DNA of 64,000 bases. Origin: Burkholderia sp. BCC1644. GTDB taxonomy: Bacteria; Pseudomonadota; Gammaproteobacteria; Burkholderiales; Burkholderiaceae. Positions 28,156 to 37,902 of the stretch are shown in pieces. Numbering within the stretch: the first letter of the stretch is position 1; the number at the start of each line of letters is the position of its first letter. The stretch lies in assembly GCF_902833225.1 (NCBI RefSeq), contig NZ_CADFEI010000029.1, forward strand, positions 16,166 to 80,165, read 5' to 3'. The notes below the pieces were generated by a model. That model saw only the letters and a list, made by a program, of their open reading frames with translations, ran no database searches and was not told the origin of the DNA. A program made the translations under genes and the position numbers.

Positions 28156-28722
28156 TTAATCTAAGTTGACATCCAAAATAGTAATTCGATAATCCATAAA
28201 ATGGAATTTTTAAAGTGCTGGGCGCCAACTAACTCCTGCTTGAGTATAAACGCGAGCTGCTATCGGGCACCACCTGTCCGCGTTCGCACTTGCAGGCGCG
28301 GATGAGTGTTCGGAATTTGTCGCACACGTGCGGCGTTCTCGCGCATCGCCACGGCACCAGCTATGCGGCCGTTTGACTACAGCCACATTGCGACGTGTGG
28401 TGTAAGGGACTTCGTCAACGGGGCAACGTTCACGAAACTAGTTGCGGCGTCTCGGCGCTTCGGCTGCGCTTTGCGCGAAGCATCGGCCGACATCGCAACA
28501 CTCTCAGTGGATTGAGGCTGTACGTAATGACCTAGTAATCAAGCACGGGTTAAGCAACATCGGGCGGGACTAACGCGTCTTGTGGTAATCGCGTCGCGCT
28601 TACGGAACTCGCGCGACCGAGCATCTTTTCGCAGAGAGGGCTCAGCTCGGGACCGGTAGCAAACTTGCCGCCAGCGTGCCTGCCTTGGTTGTCGTCTCGA
28701 AAAGAGCCGCTTGTGGCATCAG
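28156..28722. other. No recognised gene
   Basis: About 570 bp between the aminotransferase and the convergent LysR gene. Short frames without domain features; nothing assigned. Confidence 0.4.
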
Positions 28723-29643
28723 TTATTCGATGTCCCTGCGCGCTTCGGGTAACTGAGCAAGCGATGTGTCCAGCGTTCGCGAAATGCACTCACGTAGTGA
28801 GCGAACTGCGGGATTTCGATTTCCCTTCACGCTGACAAGTGCGAGTGCGCTGCGCGGCGCATCTTTCAGTGGTACGTATCGAACACCAGGATGCGAGAAT
28901 AGCCTCGTTGCACTCAAGGGAAACGTGTCACATGCACCGCTATATGCAACGGCGGCGAGACTCTCTGGTATGGACTGAACAAACGCGCCAACGCGAGTTT
29001 GTTCATGCCATTCCGGTTCCAGGCACCAGTACGAGGCCCATTCGGACGGTGCCCCGGCCGCTGCTACGGCAAATGGTTGCCCGAAGAGATCGGAAACCTC
29101 CAAAAGAGACGCGCGCGCCATCGGGTGATCTGCTGGTACGACCGCGACCCGGGGCTCGTTGTACATCACGTTGAATTCCAGCCGGTCGTCATTGATCGGC
29201 AATCGCAAGAGTGCTGCATCAACGCGTCCGCTGATTAGTGCCTGAACTTGATTCGTCATTGTAAGTTCGGTGCAGACCAGCCGAACTGTAGGATTGGTAT
29301 GTCTAAACATGTCCAAGATCAGGTGCGTAAGCTCGCCGGCCGCCTCGCCGAAGAAACCAAGCTTTAAGACACTCCGGCTTCGTTCCGCGATCGCCCGGCA
29401 CTCGATAATCGTGTTCGACATGTCGCCAAGAATCTCGCGGGCGCGCTCGATGAAGCTTTTCCCTGCGTCAGTAAGCTCAACTCTGCGGTTTGTTCGCTCG
29501 AAGATCGCGAATCCGAGTTCCGACTCGAGCTTCGCGATTTGTGCGCTCAGTCCCGACTGAGCCACGTTTTCAATCTCCGCCGCCTTGCCAAAGTGCAAGG
29601 TCTCGGCGAGGCGTATTGCCAACAAAAGCTGTCGCGTATCCAT
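28723..29643 (-). CDS. LysR family transcriptional regulator
   Basis: A ~306-residue LTTR from ATG 29643 (an ATG seven codons upstream at 29664 is possible). N-terminal winged HTH: LLLAIRLAETLHFGKAAE, QSGLSAQIAKLESELGFAIFERTNRRVELTDAG; the C-terminal substrate-binding domain follows (LKLGFFGEAAGELTHLIL onward). It belongs to the CatM/BenM-like branch by general look. It is divergent from the APC permease at 29932, the classical arrangement in which an LTTR activates the neighbouring gene in response to its substrate. Confidence 0.9.
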   Translation of the reverse strand: MDTRQLLLAIRLAETLHFGKAAEIENVAQSGLSAQIAKLESELGFAIFERTNRRVELTDAGKSFIERAREILGDMSNTIIECRAIAERSRSVLKLGFFGEAAGELTHLILDMFRHTNPTVRLVCTELTMTNQVQALISGRVDAALLRLPINDDRLEFNVMYNEPRVAVVPADHPMARASLLEVSDLFGQPFAVAAAGAPSEWASYWCLEPEWHEQTRVGAFVQSIPESLAAVAYSGACDTFPLSATRLFSHPGVRYVPLKDAPRSALALVSVKGNRNPAVRSLRECISRTLDTSLAQLPEARRDIE

Positions 29644-29684
29644 GGAGCACGCCCTGCCATTCACCGCAGGCTCTCTAAAGTTAG

Positions 29685-29707
29685 GGTGCGAACACTGTCA
29701 GTGCACC
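29685..29707. promoter_or_regulatory. Candidate LysR recognition site
   Basis: GGTGC-13-GCACC inverted repeat in the LysR/permease intergenic region, about 40 bp from the LysR start. It contains T-N11-A-like dyads as expected for an LTTR recognition site. Position-based inference. Confidence 0.35.
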
Positions 29708-29931
29708 ATACAACAATGGTACCAAAGGTCTGCGCAGTCCCACACGCTGATCGCAACGATCTTGGAAGTGGCTTCCGAAGGCGGCTGCGGAGCGCGGTGC
29801 CCCTGATGCTCGCGGATTCGATCACCAAACGCGATTGAATGATCAGTAAGGACTCGTTGCTGGACACAATGTGCAGGCCAATAATCACCGAACGCTATTT
29901 GCACAAGAACTAATCTGACTGGAGTGGGATC

Positions 29932-31359
29932 ATGGATCGAGAGAAGTCGACAGGGCAGTTAAAGGCGTCTTCGTTGGGTATCGCGGACATCGTGTTCTTC
30001 GTTGTGGCCGCTGCCGCTCCCCTCGGGGCGACATTGGGAGCCGGTCCAGCTGTATTTTCTATGGGCGGAAATGCTGCCCCGGGGCTGTACTTCATCGCAT
30101 CTTGCATTCTTCTGCTTTTTGCTGTTGGGTTTGCCGCAATGAGTAGATACGTGGTTAGTGCCGGGGGGTTTGCTGAACTCGTCAGTCGCGGGCTAGGCAA
30201 GCACGCGGGCAACGCGGCCGCCGGCGTAGCGCTACTGGCGTACGTGTGTATGTTGATCGGTATTTACGCCCAGTTTGCCGCGTTTGGTGCCGACACGATC
30301 AAGTCGTTTACTGGCCTCGAACTCGACTGGCGAATGCTTGCGTTCGTAGCTGTCGCTATGACCGGCGTGCTTGGCTACATGGACATCAACCTCTCTGCAC
30401 GGGTCCTCGGAGTGTTGATGATCCTCGAGGTCCTGATCCTCGTCATTTTCGATGGCGCTGTCCTCGTAAAGACGGGGGGACACGCGAATGATCTACAAAT
30501 TTTCTCGGCAACGACACTCAAGTCTTCCGGCATAGGTACCGCTCTCATGTTCGCGTTTTCCTGCTTCGTAGGCTTTGAGTCAACCACGATTTATGGTGAG
30601 GAAGCGCGGAATCCTCAGCGAACGATTCCGGGTGCGACTTATATTGCGATCGGCTTGATTGGCGTCTTTTACACACTGACGATGTGGTGTCTCGCACTTG
30701 CATACTCTGGACAAAATATCCAGCACGAGGCTACCGCTAATCCCATCACTTTCGTCTTTACGGCAAATACGCGATTTGTTGGTGAATGGTCGACTCAGGC
30801 AATGCAAGTACTCGTCCTTACGAGCGTGTTCGCGGTGCTGCTGTCGTTCCACAACGCGCTTTGCCGGTACTTCTTTGCGCTCGCGCGTGTAAATTTCCTA
30901 CCTGCGCCTCTAACCAAGATCCATCGGCGTCACGGCAGCCCGCATGCTGCAAGCGTCGTGTTGACGATATCCTGTACAGCGGTCCTTGCCGCTTTCATGT
31001 TTGGCAAAGCTGACCCCGTGCAAGTCATTTACATGTGGATGGTTGCACTTGGCACGCTGGGTGTTTTGGTCTTGCAAACGCTCGGTGCTGCCGGCGTCAT
31101 TGGATACTTCGCCCGCACTGGGAAACGCATGCTCTGGCAAGGCTTCATCGCCCCAGCATTCGGCGGTCTTGGGCTGCTTGTTGTCGTAATTATCGCAGTC
31201 ACTAATTTTGGATCTCTAAGTGGAACGACGGAAGGTCTTTCAACTCAGCTGCCGTGGTTAGTGCTTGTCGCCGCTGTCGTTGGCATTGCAAATGGTTTTT
31301 TCAAGAGATATGGGAATGAACAAAACGATGAAATATTGAGCCAGTCTCAATCTCACTGA
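29932..31359 (+). CDS. APC superfamily amino acid/amine permease
   Basis: A 475-residue inner-membrane permease with 12 or more hydrophobic segments. TM1 region LGIADIVFFVVAAAAPLGATLGAGP and the conserved CFVGFESTTIYGEEARNPQRTIPGATY stretch identify the APC superfamily. Divergent from a LysR regulator, so probably LysR-activated and substrate-induced. A fragment of a close paralogue (residues ~250-310) is present at 13035-13215, interrupted by an IS3 element. The substrate is not evident; in this context an amine or aromatic amino acid is plausible (inference). A short frame after the stop (from 31375) is cut by the IS3 copy at 31448. Confidence 0.9.
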   Translation: MDREKSTGQLKASSLGIADIVFFVVAAAAPLGATLGAGPAVFSMGGNAAPGLYFIASCILLLFAVGFAAMSRYVVSAGGFAELVSRGLGKHAGNAAAGVALLAYVCMLIGIYAQFAAFGADTIKSFTGLELDWRMLAFVAVAMTGVLGYMDINLSARVLGVLMILEVLILVIFDGAVLVKTGGHANDLQIFSATTLKSSGIGTALMFAFSCFVGFESTTIYGEEARNPQRTIPGATYIAIGLIGVFYTLTMWCLALAYSGQNIQHEATANPITFVFTANTRFVGEWSTQAMQVLVLTSVFAVLLSFHNALCRYFFALARVNFLPAPLTKIHRRHGSPHAASVVLTISCTAVLAAFMFGKADPVQVIYMWMVALGTLGVLVLQTLGAAGVIGYFARTGKRMLWQGFIAPAFGGLGLLVVVIIAVTNFGSLSGTTEGLSTQLPWLVLVAAVVGIANGFFKRYGNEQNDEILSQSQSH

Positions 31360-31505
31360 AGCAGTAGAGGGCGATGAAAATCAAAGGCCCACTGAGCGAG
31401 TTCGATCGCCGTCACATCGTACTAAAGACGGCCTCGTCGAGCGGATCTGGAGCGGCCCTACGTATCTGACGACACGAAGACTCTCTCAAAATAAGGGATA
31501 GTCTT

Positions 31506-31906
31506 GTGCCTATCAGTAAGCCTGGTCATTACGTGGAAAGCATCGAAATTCTGACCGAGCCGGAGCGCCGCCGTCGGCGCACGGCGCAGGAAAAAATCGA
31601 CATCGTGCAAGAGACACTGGAGCCGGGAGTATCGGTGTCGGCCGTAGCGTGTCGGCACGGCGTCAACGCCAACCAGGTGTTCGGCTGGCGCAAGCAATAC
31701 CGGGAAGGCAGTCTGGCGGTGGTGAAGGCAGGTGAATCTGTTGTACCCGCATCTGAACTGGCCGCCGCCATCAAGGAAATCAAGGAACTCTAACGGCTAC
31801 GCGGGAAGAAGACGCTGGAGGTGGAAATCCTAAAAGAAGCCGTGGATTGGGGGCGATCAAAAGACCCGATTGCGTGCTCGCCCTTGCTGCCAGGGGCGAC
31901 CGATGA
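31506..31906 (+). pseudogene. IS3-family orfA with premature stop
   Basis: From GTG 31506: TEPERRRRRTAQEKIDIV (HTH), LEPGVSVSAVACRHGVNANQ, then AAAIKEIKEL followed by an in-frame TAA at 31791-31793. Beyond the stop the same frame continues as RLRGKKTLEVEILKEAVDWGRS, the zipper part of orfA. The single nonsense codon probably disables production of the OrfAB transframe product. Confidence 0.75.
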
Positions 31907-32739
31907 AGACGGTCTGCGAAGTTCTCGGCGTGGCGCGCTCTGCTGTGGTGGTGAAGCGGGTTCGCTCATCTGACTGGCGCGATGGTCGCCGTACCCGCGA
32001 GACTGATGACACTGGGCTGGTCGACGAAATTCTGGGGCATGTGGCGCATCTGCCGACCTACGGCTATCGGCGTGTCTGGGCGCTGCTGCGCAGTAGTCGA
32101 GAACAGACCGGCGCACCGCGCATCAACGCGAAGCGGGTGTGTCGGGTGATGCACGAGCACAAGTTGCTGCTGTGCCGCTCCGGCGTGCGGCGAGACAAGC
32201 GGCGCCATGACGGTAGCGTTGCGGTAGAGCGCAGTAACACCCGCTGGTGCTCCGATGGCTTCGAGTTCCGGTGCGACGACGGCACGCCGCTGGGCGTCAC
32301 GTTCGCGCTGGACTGCTGCGACCGGGAGGCAATTAGCTGGGCGGCGACCACCGGCGGACATAACGGTGACGTTGTGCGCAACGTAATGCTGGCCGCCGTC
32401 GAACAGCGCTTCGGCACCACGCAGGCCGCGCAACCCATTGAATGGCTGTCGGACAACGGCTCGGCCTACATCGACCATCACACGCGCAGCTTCGCTCGCG
32501 AACTGGGCCTTGAGCCGCTGACCACACCGATACGTTCATCGCAGAGCGATGGCATGGCCGAATCGTTCGTGAAGACCATGAAGCACAATTACGTCGCCTA
32601 TATGGATAAGCCTGACGCACCGACGGCGCTCTCGCGTCTGGCTATCGCGTTTGAACATTACAATGAGCGCCATCCACATAAAGCCCTGAAATACCGCCGG
32701 CCTCGCGAGTTTAGGCGTGCTGCGGTATCATCAACGTAA
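31903..32739 (+). CDS. IS3-family orfB transposase (DDE triad intact)
   Basis: About 278 residues from ATG 31903 (frame open from 31870). HTH_21 part TYGYRRVWALLR, then the rve core with Asp in RWCSDGFEF, Asp in EWLSDNGSAY and Glu in MAESFVKTMK. The triad is complete, unlike copy 1. Normally made as an orfA-orfB fusion by frameshifting near 31900; the orfA stop codon upstream argues against efficient activity. Confidence 0.85.
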   Translation: MKTVCEVLGVARSAVVVKRVRSSDWRDGRRTRETDDTGLVDEILGHVAHLPTYGYRRVWALLRSSREQTGAPRINAKRVCRVMHEHKLLLCRSGVRRDKRRHDGSVAVERSNTRWCSDGFEFRCDDGTPLGVTFALDCCDREAISWAATTGGHNGDVVRNVMLAAVEQRFGTTQAAQPIEWLSDNGSAYIDHHTRSFARELGLEPLTTPIRSSQSDGMAESFVKTMKHNYVAYMDKPDAPTALSRLAIAFEHYNERHPHKALKYRRPREFRRAAVSST

Positions 32740-32776
32740 CGATGTCTGCGTGTCCTGAGTTACAGGGGCAACTCCA

Positions 32777-33411
32777 GGCCCGCCGATGTGGGCTGATATA
32801 TCGCAGAGCAACTGACATCTGTGGTCGCGCATCCTCGCGTCGGTGAAAATTGCAAAGTGGGGCTCGGCATCGCTCTTGAACTCGTGACCGACAAGGAAGC
32901 ACGCTATCTGTTGCCGGCTATGGCATCGGCCGAACCCGACACTGTTGGCGACGAGACCGCTCACGCGAAGCGAGTTGCGCGCCTTTGTAGTCGAGAAAGG
33001 TATGGGTGGCAGTTTTGCGGTGCTGGAGCATGGCGACATCTGCGGGCTTTAAGCGTATTGCCGCTTTATGAACTCTGTCACGATTGGTTAAATGACATGT
33101 TATGCTCGTCTGAGAGGCGCAAATCGACAACGCTACTGAAGATTGCGCGCATCATGTCACGCTCAAGCAGATCCTGCGTTTCTTACGGTATGTGCAATGG
33201 CGCATACAGGGTGCATCCCACCACCGCCCGAGCGCTGCCGAGCCGAGGTATCCTAGCTTGTGTCCGGCAAGCTCAGCATCCAGCGCACGTCGATCGACTC
33301 GAAATGATGGAGTCGGACCCACAAAAGACGTGGTGTCGCTTGTCTTCTTGCGTTGACTTAGCCTTGCTGCCAATCTTCCGCTTTTAGCGCAATGCATCAA
33401 CGGGAGCCTGA
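32777..33411. other. No recognised gene
   Basis: About 630 bp after the IS3 element. An open frame from 32821 to 33387 spans most of it but has no domain or convincing start; it may be debris of an interrupted gene. Confidence 0.35.
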
Positions 33412-34686
33412 ATGAATCGAACGTCCGCACCCGAGTCGATGAGCGGTAACGTACTCACACAACTGCAACTGGCCCGTGAGCATTTTGGTGACGGTGGGCA
33501 ACTGCCCGATGAGTTGACACCGAATTTGCTACCTGAGTCCGTGGCGCGCTCGTGGGTGCGTTCCCGGGACGCGGGTTTGGTGCCAGGTCAGGCGCCTGAA
33601 TACGAATTGCTCAGCGGCACACGCAGTACACTTGAAACGCCTGATGATCGACGTCTGTATAGCTGTATCGTTGATGAAATCGAGCAGCTTTGGGACGCGT
33701 TTGGCGGCGATAGCTGGACGATCTTCTGCGCGAATGCACACGGTACGGTGATCCATGCGCGCCGTAGCCCGGGATGTGATGACGCTTTGATCCGGCCGAT
33801 TGTCGCTGGCCGACGTATTCTCGAATCCCATCTCGGCACGACGGCACCGAGCTGCGTGCTCCACGAGGGGGCTGAAGCGACGATAACCTGCGGTCAGCAC
33901 TACCTCAACGATTTCGAGCATGTGTCGTGTCTTGCCGTGCCCCTTTTTGGGCTGCATGGCGAGGTGGTAGGCGCGCTGGATATCACAGGCACTGGCCAGC
34001 GCGATTTGGCGCAAATACGTGAACAATTCCGGCTCGCGGCATTAGCCGCTGAGCAGCGCCTATTCGCAACATTGCGCGGTTGCCATCTTCTGCGTGTGCA
34101 TCATGATTCTCGTTGGCTCGCAACTCCCCTCTCGGGGGTGCTCGCGGTCGAGGAGGATGGTTGTCTGCGCGCTGCGAGCCGTATGGCGCGTCGCATGCTC
34201 TCGTTGCCGCAAAACGTATCTGTTGGTCGGCTCACGCTGCGCGACCTGTTCAGCGATGCGCCGACCACTCTCCTAAGCCGAGTGCTGAGGCCGCAACGCG
34301 GTCCTCAACGCATTTGTTGCGCAGACGGTACTCACTTGTGGGTCCTTTATGCGCGTGGGCCGCTTAATCGCAGCACAGCGCGTCGCATGAATTCGGATTT
34401 CACGGTGGAAGATCTGGAGGCCGAATCCGTGCTTTCCGGCAACGCCGAGCCCAGCTTGCAGAGAGGCGGAGAAAGCCTCGAGGAAAAAATGCTCGGAGCT
34501 GTTCAGCAAGCTATGCGTGACCATAACGGCAACGTTGCCGCGGTGGCGCGGCAATTGCGAATCTCTCGTACAACTGTCTATGCGCGGTTGCACCGCTTAC
34601 GCGAGCTTGGCATGCTGGCGGTGGAAGGCGGAGTGGTGGCAGAACTTCAATCTGGCGACAAAAGCTCATCGAAACTACGCTTGTAG
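33412..34686 (+). CDS. AcoR-like regulator lacking the AAA+ domain (GAF-PAS-Fis HTH)
   Basis: A 424-residue protein. It opens like AcoR-type sigma-54 activators (LPESVARSWVRSRDAGL), continues with a GAF domain (residues ~70-215; CDDALIRPIVAGRRILE, CGQHYLNDFEHVSCLAVPLFGLHGEVVGALDITG) and a short PAS-like part, and ends in a Fis-type HTH_8 (HNGNVAAVARQLRISRTTVYARL, residues ~365-400). No Walker A, GAFTGA or Walker B is present, so it cannot remodel sigma-54 holoenzyme. It could be a ligand-responsive DNA-binding protein or a modulator of the full-length relative at 42907. ATG 33412 follows GGGAGCCTGA. Confidence 0.8.
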   Translation: MNRTSAPESMSGNVLTQLQLAREHFGDGGQLPDELTPNLLPESVARSWVRSRDAGLVPGQAPEYELLSGTRSTLETPDDRRLYSCIVDEIEQLWDAFGGDSWTIFCANAHGTVIHARRSPGCDDALIRPIVAGRRILESHLGTTAPSCVLHEGAEATITCGQHYLNDFEHVSCLAVPLFGLHGEVVGALDITGTGQRDLAQIREQFRLAALAAEQRLFATLRGCHLLRVHHDSRWLATPLSGVLAVEEDGCLRAASRMARRMLSLPQNVSVGRLTLRDLFSDAPTTLLSRVLRPQRGPQRICCADGTHLWVLYARGPLNRSTARRMNSDFTVEDLEAESVLSGNAEPSLQRGGESLEEKMLGAVQQAMRDHNGNVAAVARQLRISRTTVYARLHRLRELGMLAVEGGVVAELQSGDKSSSKLRL

Positions 34687-35081
34687 AGAAATGTACCTAC
34701 TAGATCCGGTATTGTTGGTTATTGAGCAATGCCGTCTGTCCAGTCATTGCGGAGTGGGGGCAAGGAACGTCAACGTTTGGGTTCGATAGGACAGTTGTAC
34801 AAGTGCTCCGAGGCGCCCCACTCGCTGGCTCAGTCGGTGCGAGGCAGAGTTGAATGACTGGCTCCGAACCTCCGCGTGCAACCGATGGTTTCCCGGCCCC
34901 CGGTGTTGACTACGACGGCAGGGTTGCTTCGGGCCGAGCATTGAAGGTGGATCACCTATCAGATCGCCCTTGGCGCGAGCACCACCCAGGCCTTGCGCGA
35001 GGGCGGCTCTGTGCCGATTTTAGCGGGTATGCTCGAAGTGGCGTTCGAAACTCAATATCCTAATTCATCGGATATACGGCG
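34687..35081. other. No intact gene
   Basis: About 400 bp; likely includes decayed upstream sequence of the AraC fragment that follows, but I cannot align it to a protein. Confidence 0.35.
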
Positions 35082-35207
35082 ATGACGGTGGCGCAGATTC
35101 CCAACCTACTTGGGTTCTCCGAAGTAGCATACTTCTCGCGCTTTTTCCGCCGCCAGGAAGGCGTGAGTCCCAGGGAATTCCGACAGCGGCGGGGAAACTA
35201 TCAATGA
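35082..35207 (+). pseudogene. C-terminal fragment of an AraC-family regulator
   Basis: Forty-one codons: VAQIPNLLGFSEVAYFSRFF and RQEGVSPREFRQRR form the second helix-turn-helix and terminal helix of AraC proteins. The first HTH and sensor domain are missing from the upstream sequence, so this is the tail of a truncated gene. Confidence 0.65.
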
Positions 35208-35291
35208 GGCACTGTCCGAATCGCCCAGCATTATTCGTAGCGTGCCGTCGCTAGCGATTGACGCACACATGCATGGATGCCCAGTTTGGCT

Positions 35292-36059
35292 TTAAAAGCG
35301 GTAGCCAATCCCGACGAAAACTGCGATTGGGTCACCGGTGATCTTGCTCGAGTTTGTCAGTGTCGTCTGACCCGTTTGTGATACTGCATTGAAGTGCGCA
35401 TGCGTTACAAGCGGGAGATAGGTCGCGGATGCAGTCATATACCAGCGATCCGAAATCCGATATGACGCACCAACGGAAAATACGGGATTCCAAGAGTTGC
35501 TAAGCGACGCCTCGGCATGGCCGCCTGGGCCACCAAACTGCGTCAGCACGCCAGCAATGTTCGGGTTTAACTGGACCGCGGAGAACCATGTGTAGTTTAA
35601 GCCTGCTGCGACGAACGGGCGAAACCGGTTGTTTGCTGGGCCGAAAAAGTATTTCGCAAGAAGCATCGGTGCCCATGCGCGAGTCGTCGCGAACGGATGT
35701 AGATCACCCATTGGAAGCACCGGACCGCCAGAACCCAGTGGGGTTACGTTGCCTTGCGCATAGAGATTCAGTTTTGGAGGCACGCCCAGAACCGCTTCTA
35801 GCGCGACGTTGTCGGTGACGAAGTAGGAGAGGGTGAGTTCGGGAGTAACGACGTTATGTACTTGAGCATCTGTCCCTGCTGACGTGAAGGTTCCGTAAGG
35901 CGACTGACTTTGAAGTTCCGTGGAATGCGATCGTCCAAAATCGATCCAAGTTGGACCCAATGATGCGATAAAACTGCCCGAGCTTTGGGCGAACGCCATC
36001 GATGAAACCGACATTGCGAGCGCCATTGCCGGAATAGTTGCTCTGAAACGCTTTGCCAT
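35292..36059 (-). CDS. OmpW family outer membrane protein
   Basis: A 255-residue eight-stranded beta-barrel protein. From ATG 36059 (GGAGGCAAG just upstream) it has a signal peptide ending MAFAQS, then OmpW features: VTPELTLSYFVTDNVALEAVLGVPP, LLAKYFFGPANNRFRPFVAAGLNYTWF, and the C-terminal FVGIGYRF with terminal Phe. OmpW/AlkL proteins admit hydrophobic molecules by lateral diffusion, and are often found with aromatic or alkane catabolic genes, in keeping with the aromatic amine theme. The open frame upstream of 36059 lacks a signal sequence. Confidence 0.9.
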   Translation of the reverse strand: MAKRFRATIPAMALAMSVSSMAFAQSSGSFIASLGPTWIDFGRSHSTELQSQSPYGTFTSAGTDAQVHNVVTPELTLSYFVTDNVALEAVLGVPPKLNLYAQGNVTPLGSGGPVLPMGDLHPFATTRAWAPMLLAKYFFGPANNRFRPFVAAGLNYTWFSAVQLNPNIAGVLTQFGGPGGHAEASLSNSWNPVFSVGASYRISDRWYMTASATYLPLVTHAHFNAVSQTGQTTLTNSSKITGDPIAVFVGIGYRF

Positions 36060-36607
36060 ACTTGCCTCCAATACTTCTTGATTGACGTGGATTTTTGCTC
36101 TTTTTGGCCTTGTACTTGTTTTGCTTATATTTTCGTGCGTGCTGCGCCGACGAGTTAATCCACATCGACCTCTGACTCGGTAATGCGATTTCACCGAAGG
36201 CTGCCTAACTCCGTCTCAGTACTGTCTGTGCCGCCGTACCTCGGTTGGGAATTTGCTATCGCTATCGGAGGCGTGGCGCGGTTAGATCAGTTGCTGGGCT
36301 GGCGGCTGCCGCTCGCGAGCATCTGAAGTTGACCGCGATGTGCGTCACCGTGATTGCAGTGTCGACAGCCAATTTCAAACCGTCTTGTCTGTCGGGGAAC
36401 AGATCGTTGACGGTTCGTGCCATTGAGTTAGCGAGCCTGATTTGTGCGCGACATCAGAGCGATGTGTTCAGAGGCGCTCAAGCAAAGCGATCAGCAATCT
36501 GGCTGCCGTGAGCAACGTACTCTACGGATCAATTTCCGCAAGACAGTTGCGTATTTGGCTGGTAAGCGAAATGTGGGAGTCTCGTGCTGCGGGGTCAATG
36601 CAAGAGT
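36060..36607. other. No recognised gene
   Basis: About 550 bp between OmpW and the IS110 relic. It should contain the OmpW promoter in its first 200 bp; no other feature recognised. Confidence 0.35.
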
Positions 36608-37800
36608 GCCGGGGGCTACGTGTTTCGTCAGGCGTTAGGGGTTGACTTGGGTTGGTAAATGGTGCCGTCGCGCCGCACGGCAAACAGGACGTCGCAGCGT
36701 CGCCGTGCCAGTGCGATGAGCGCTTGGTTGTGGCGCTTGCCTTGCTGGATCTTGCGCGAGTTATAGACCCGTGAGACTGCGTCCCGTAAGACCGCGAAGG
36801 AGGAAAGGAACAAGGCGCGCTCGATCACCTTGTTGCCCCGTCTGGAGGGGTGTTCGCCATGGATCGACGAGTCTGAGCGCCGGGAGACCGGCGCGAGGTC
36901 AGCGTAGGCGGCCAGATGAGCAGCCGAAGCGAACGCTTTGTGTACGACTTCGGTCAGGAGTCTGGCGGCGGTCCTGACGCCGACTCCCGGCATGCTGGTC
37001 ACGACCGGCCAAAGAGGGTGAGCAAGCACCAGCCGCTCGACTTCGGCGGCGATTTCGTCACGCTGCTTGCGCAAGGCCTCGAGTTGCTGGGTCAAGCGGG
37101 GCATGACGATGGTGGCAGCCTGCGTGCCGGGCATGATCACGGCTTGCTCGTTCAGCGCTTGAACGATTTCGGTCGCCAAGTTCTTACCCATGCGCGGTGC
37201 GAGCTTGGTCAGGCGGTTGGCGAGCGTCTTCTCGCTGGCAGCGGCGAGCGCGCTTGGGGATGGGTAGCGCTCAAGCAGATCGAGTACTGCCGGATGGTCG
37301 AGGCGCGGTCCGAGAACGCGTTCGAGCGCTGGATGGATCTGGGTGAGCAGGCCGCGAATGCGGTTACTGGTTTGAGTGGCTTGGGCTGCAAAATCATTGT
37401 CGAAGCCGCACAGCATGGTGAACTCGGCTAGCTGCTCGCCGGCCAGCCGAAGCGAGCGCAGCGTATGTGGCATCGAGCGGGCGGCTTCGACAATGATCGC
37501 GGCATCGCGGGCGTCGGTCTTGGCTTCACCTGCCTGCAGATCGGCGATGCGACGCATGGCCAGTCCAGGCAGATTGGCGACGAGTACGCCTTCGCCGTGG
37601 GCAACGGCTAATGGAAGGGCGCCAATGGTGGAGGGCTGATAGACGACGAATAGGAGTCGACCGTGAGTTTTGAGTTCGGCGATGAGGGCACGCAGCTTGG
37701 CCTCGTCGCTGGCTAGTGCCTTGTTGTACAGACGCTTGCCGTTTCGATCAAGCGCGACGGCGGCCGTTCTTGAATTGCCGCGCGTCGACCACCGTTGCTA
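36608..37800 (-). mobile_element. IS110-family element with decayed transposase
   Basis: The transposase reads in one frame from about 37797 to the stop at 36628: VALDRNGKRLYNKALASDEAK, HGRLLFVVYQPSTIGALP, AGEAKTDARDAAII (DEDD acidic residues), and the C-terminal MPGVGVRTAARLL and SRRGNKVIERAL regions. The very N-terminus is damaged: the GxDVGK-type motif with the first catalytic Asp is replaced by unrelated sequence and a stop, and no plausible start remains before an internal ATG at 37557. The 36608-36776 end is nearly the same as 12716-12871. Best regarded as a pseudogene. Confidence 0.75.
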
Positions 37801-37902
37801 CTGCAGCCGATGCTGTGAGCCGGCCGACGCCGCATACGCCATGCATCGTTGGGCTTGTGGGTCGTGAGCGGCTTTGCGTGCCGGCTGTTACTCAGTCTCA
37901 CA

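Larger units (their letters stand above)
31448..32776 (+). mobile_element. IS3-family element, copy 2 (1,329 bp)
   Basis: Left end TGGAGCGGCCCTACG at 31448, right end ACAGGGGCAACTCCA at 32776, imperfect inverted repeats of the same type as copy 1. It carries orfA and orfB. I find no flanking target duplication (GGATC at left, GGCCC at right), so the flanks may have been rearranged since insertion. Confidence 0.8.

Noticed and set aside
32821..33387. 188-codon open frame after IS3 copy 2
   Set aside because: No ribosome site, signal or recognisable domain; composition unlike a coding gene.
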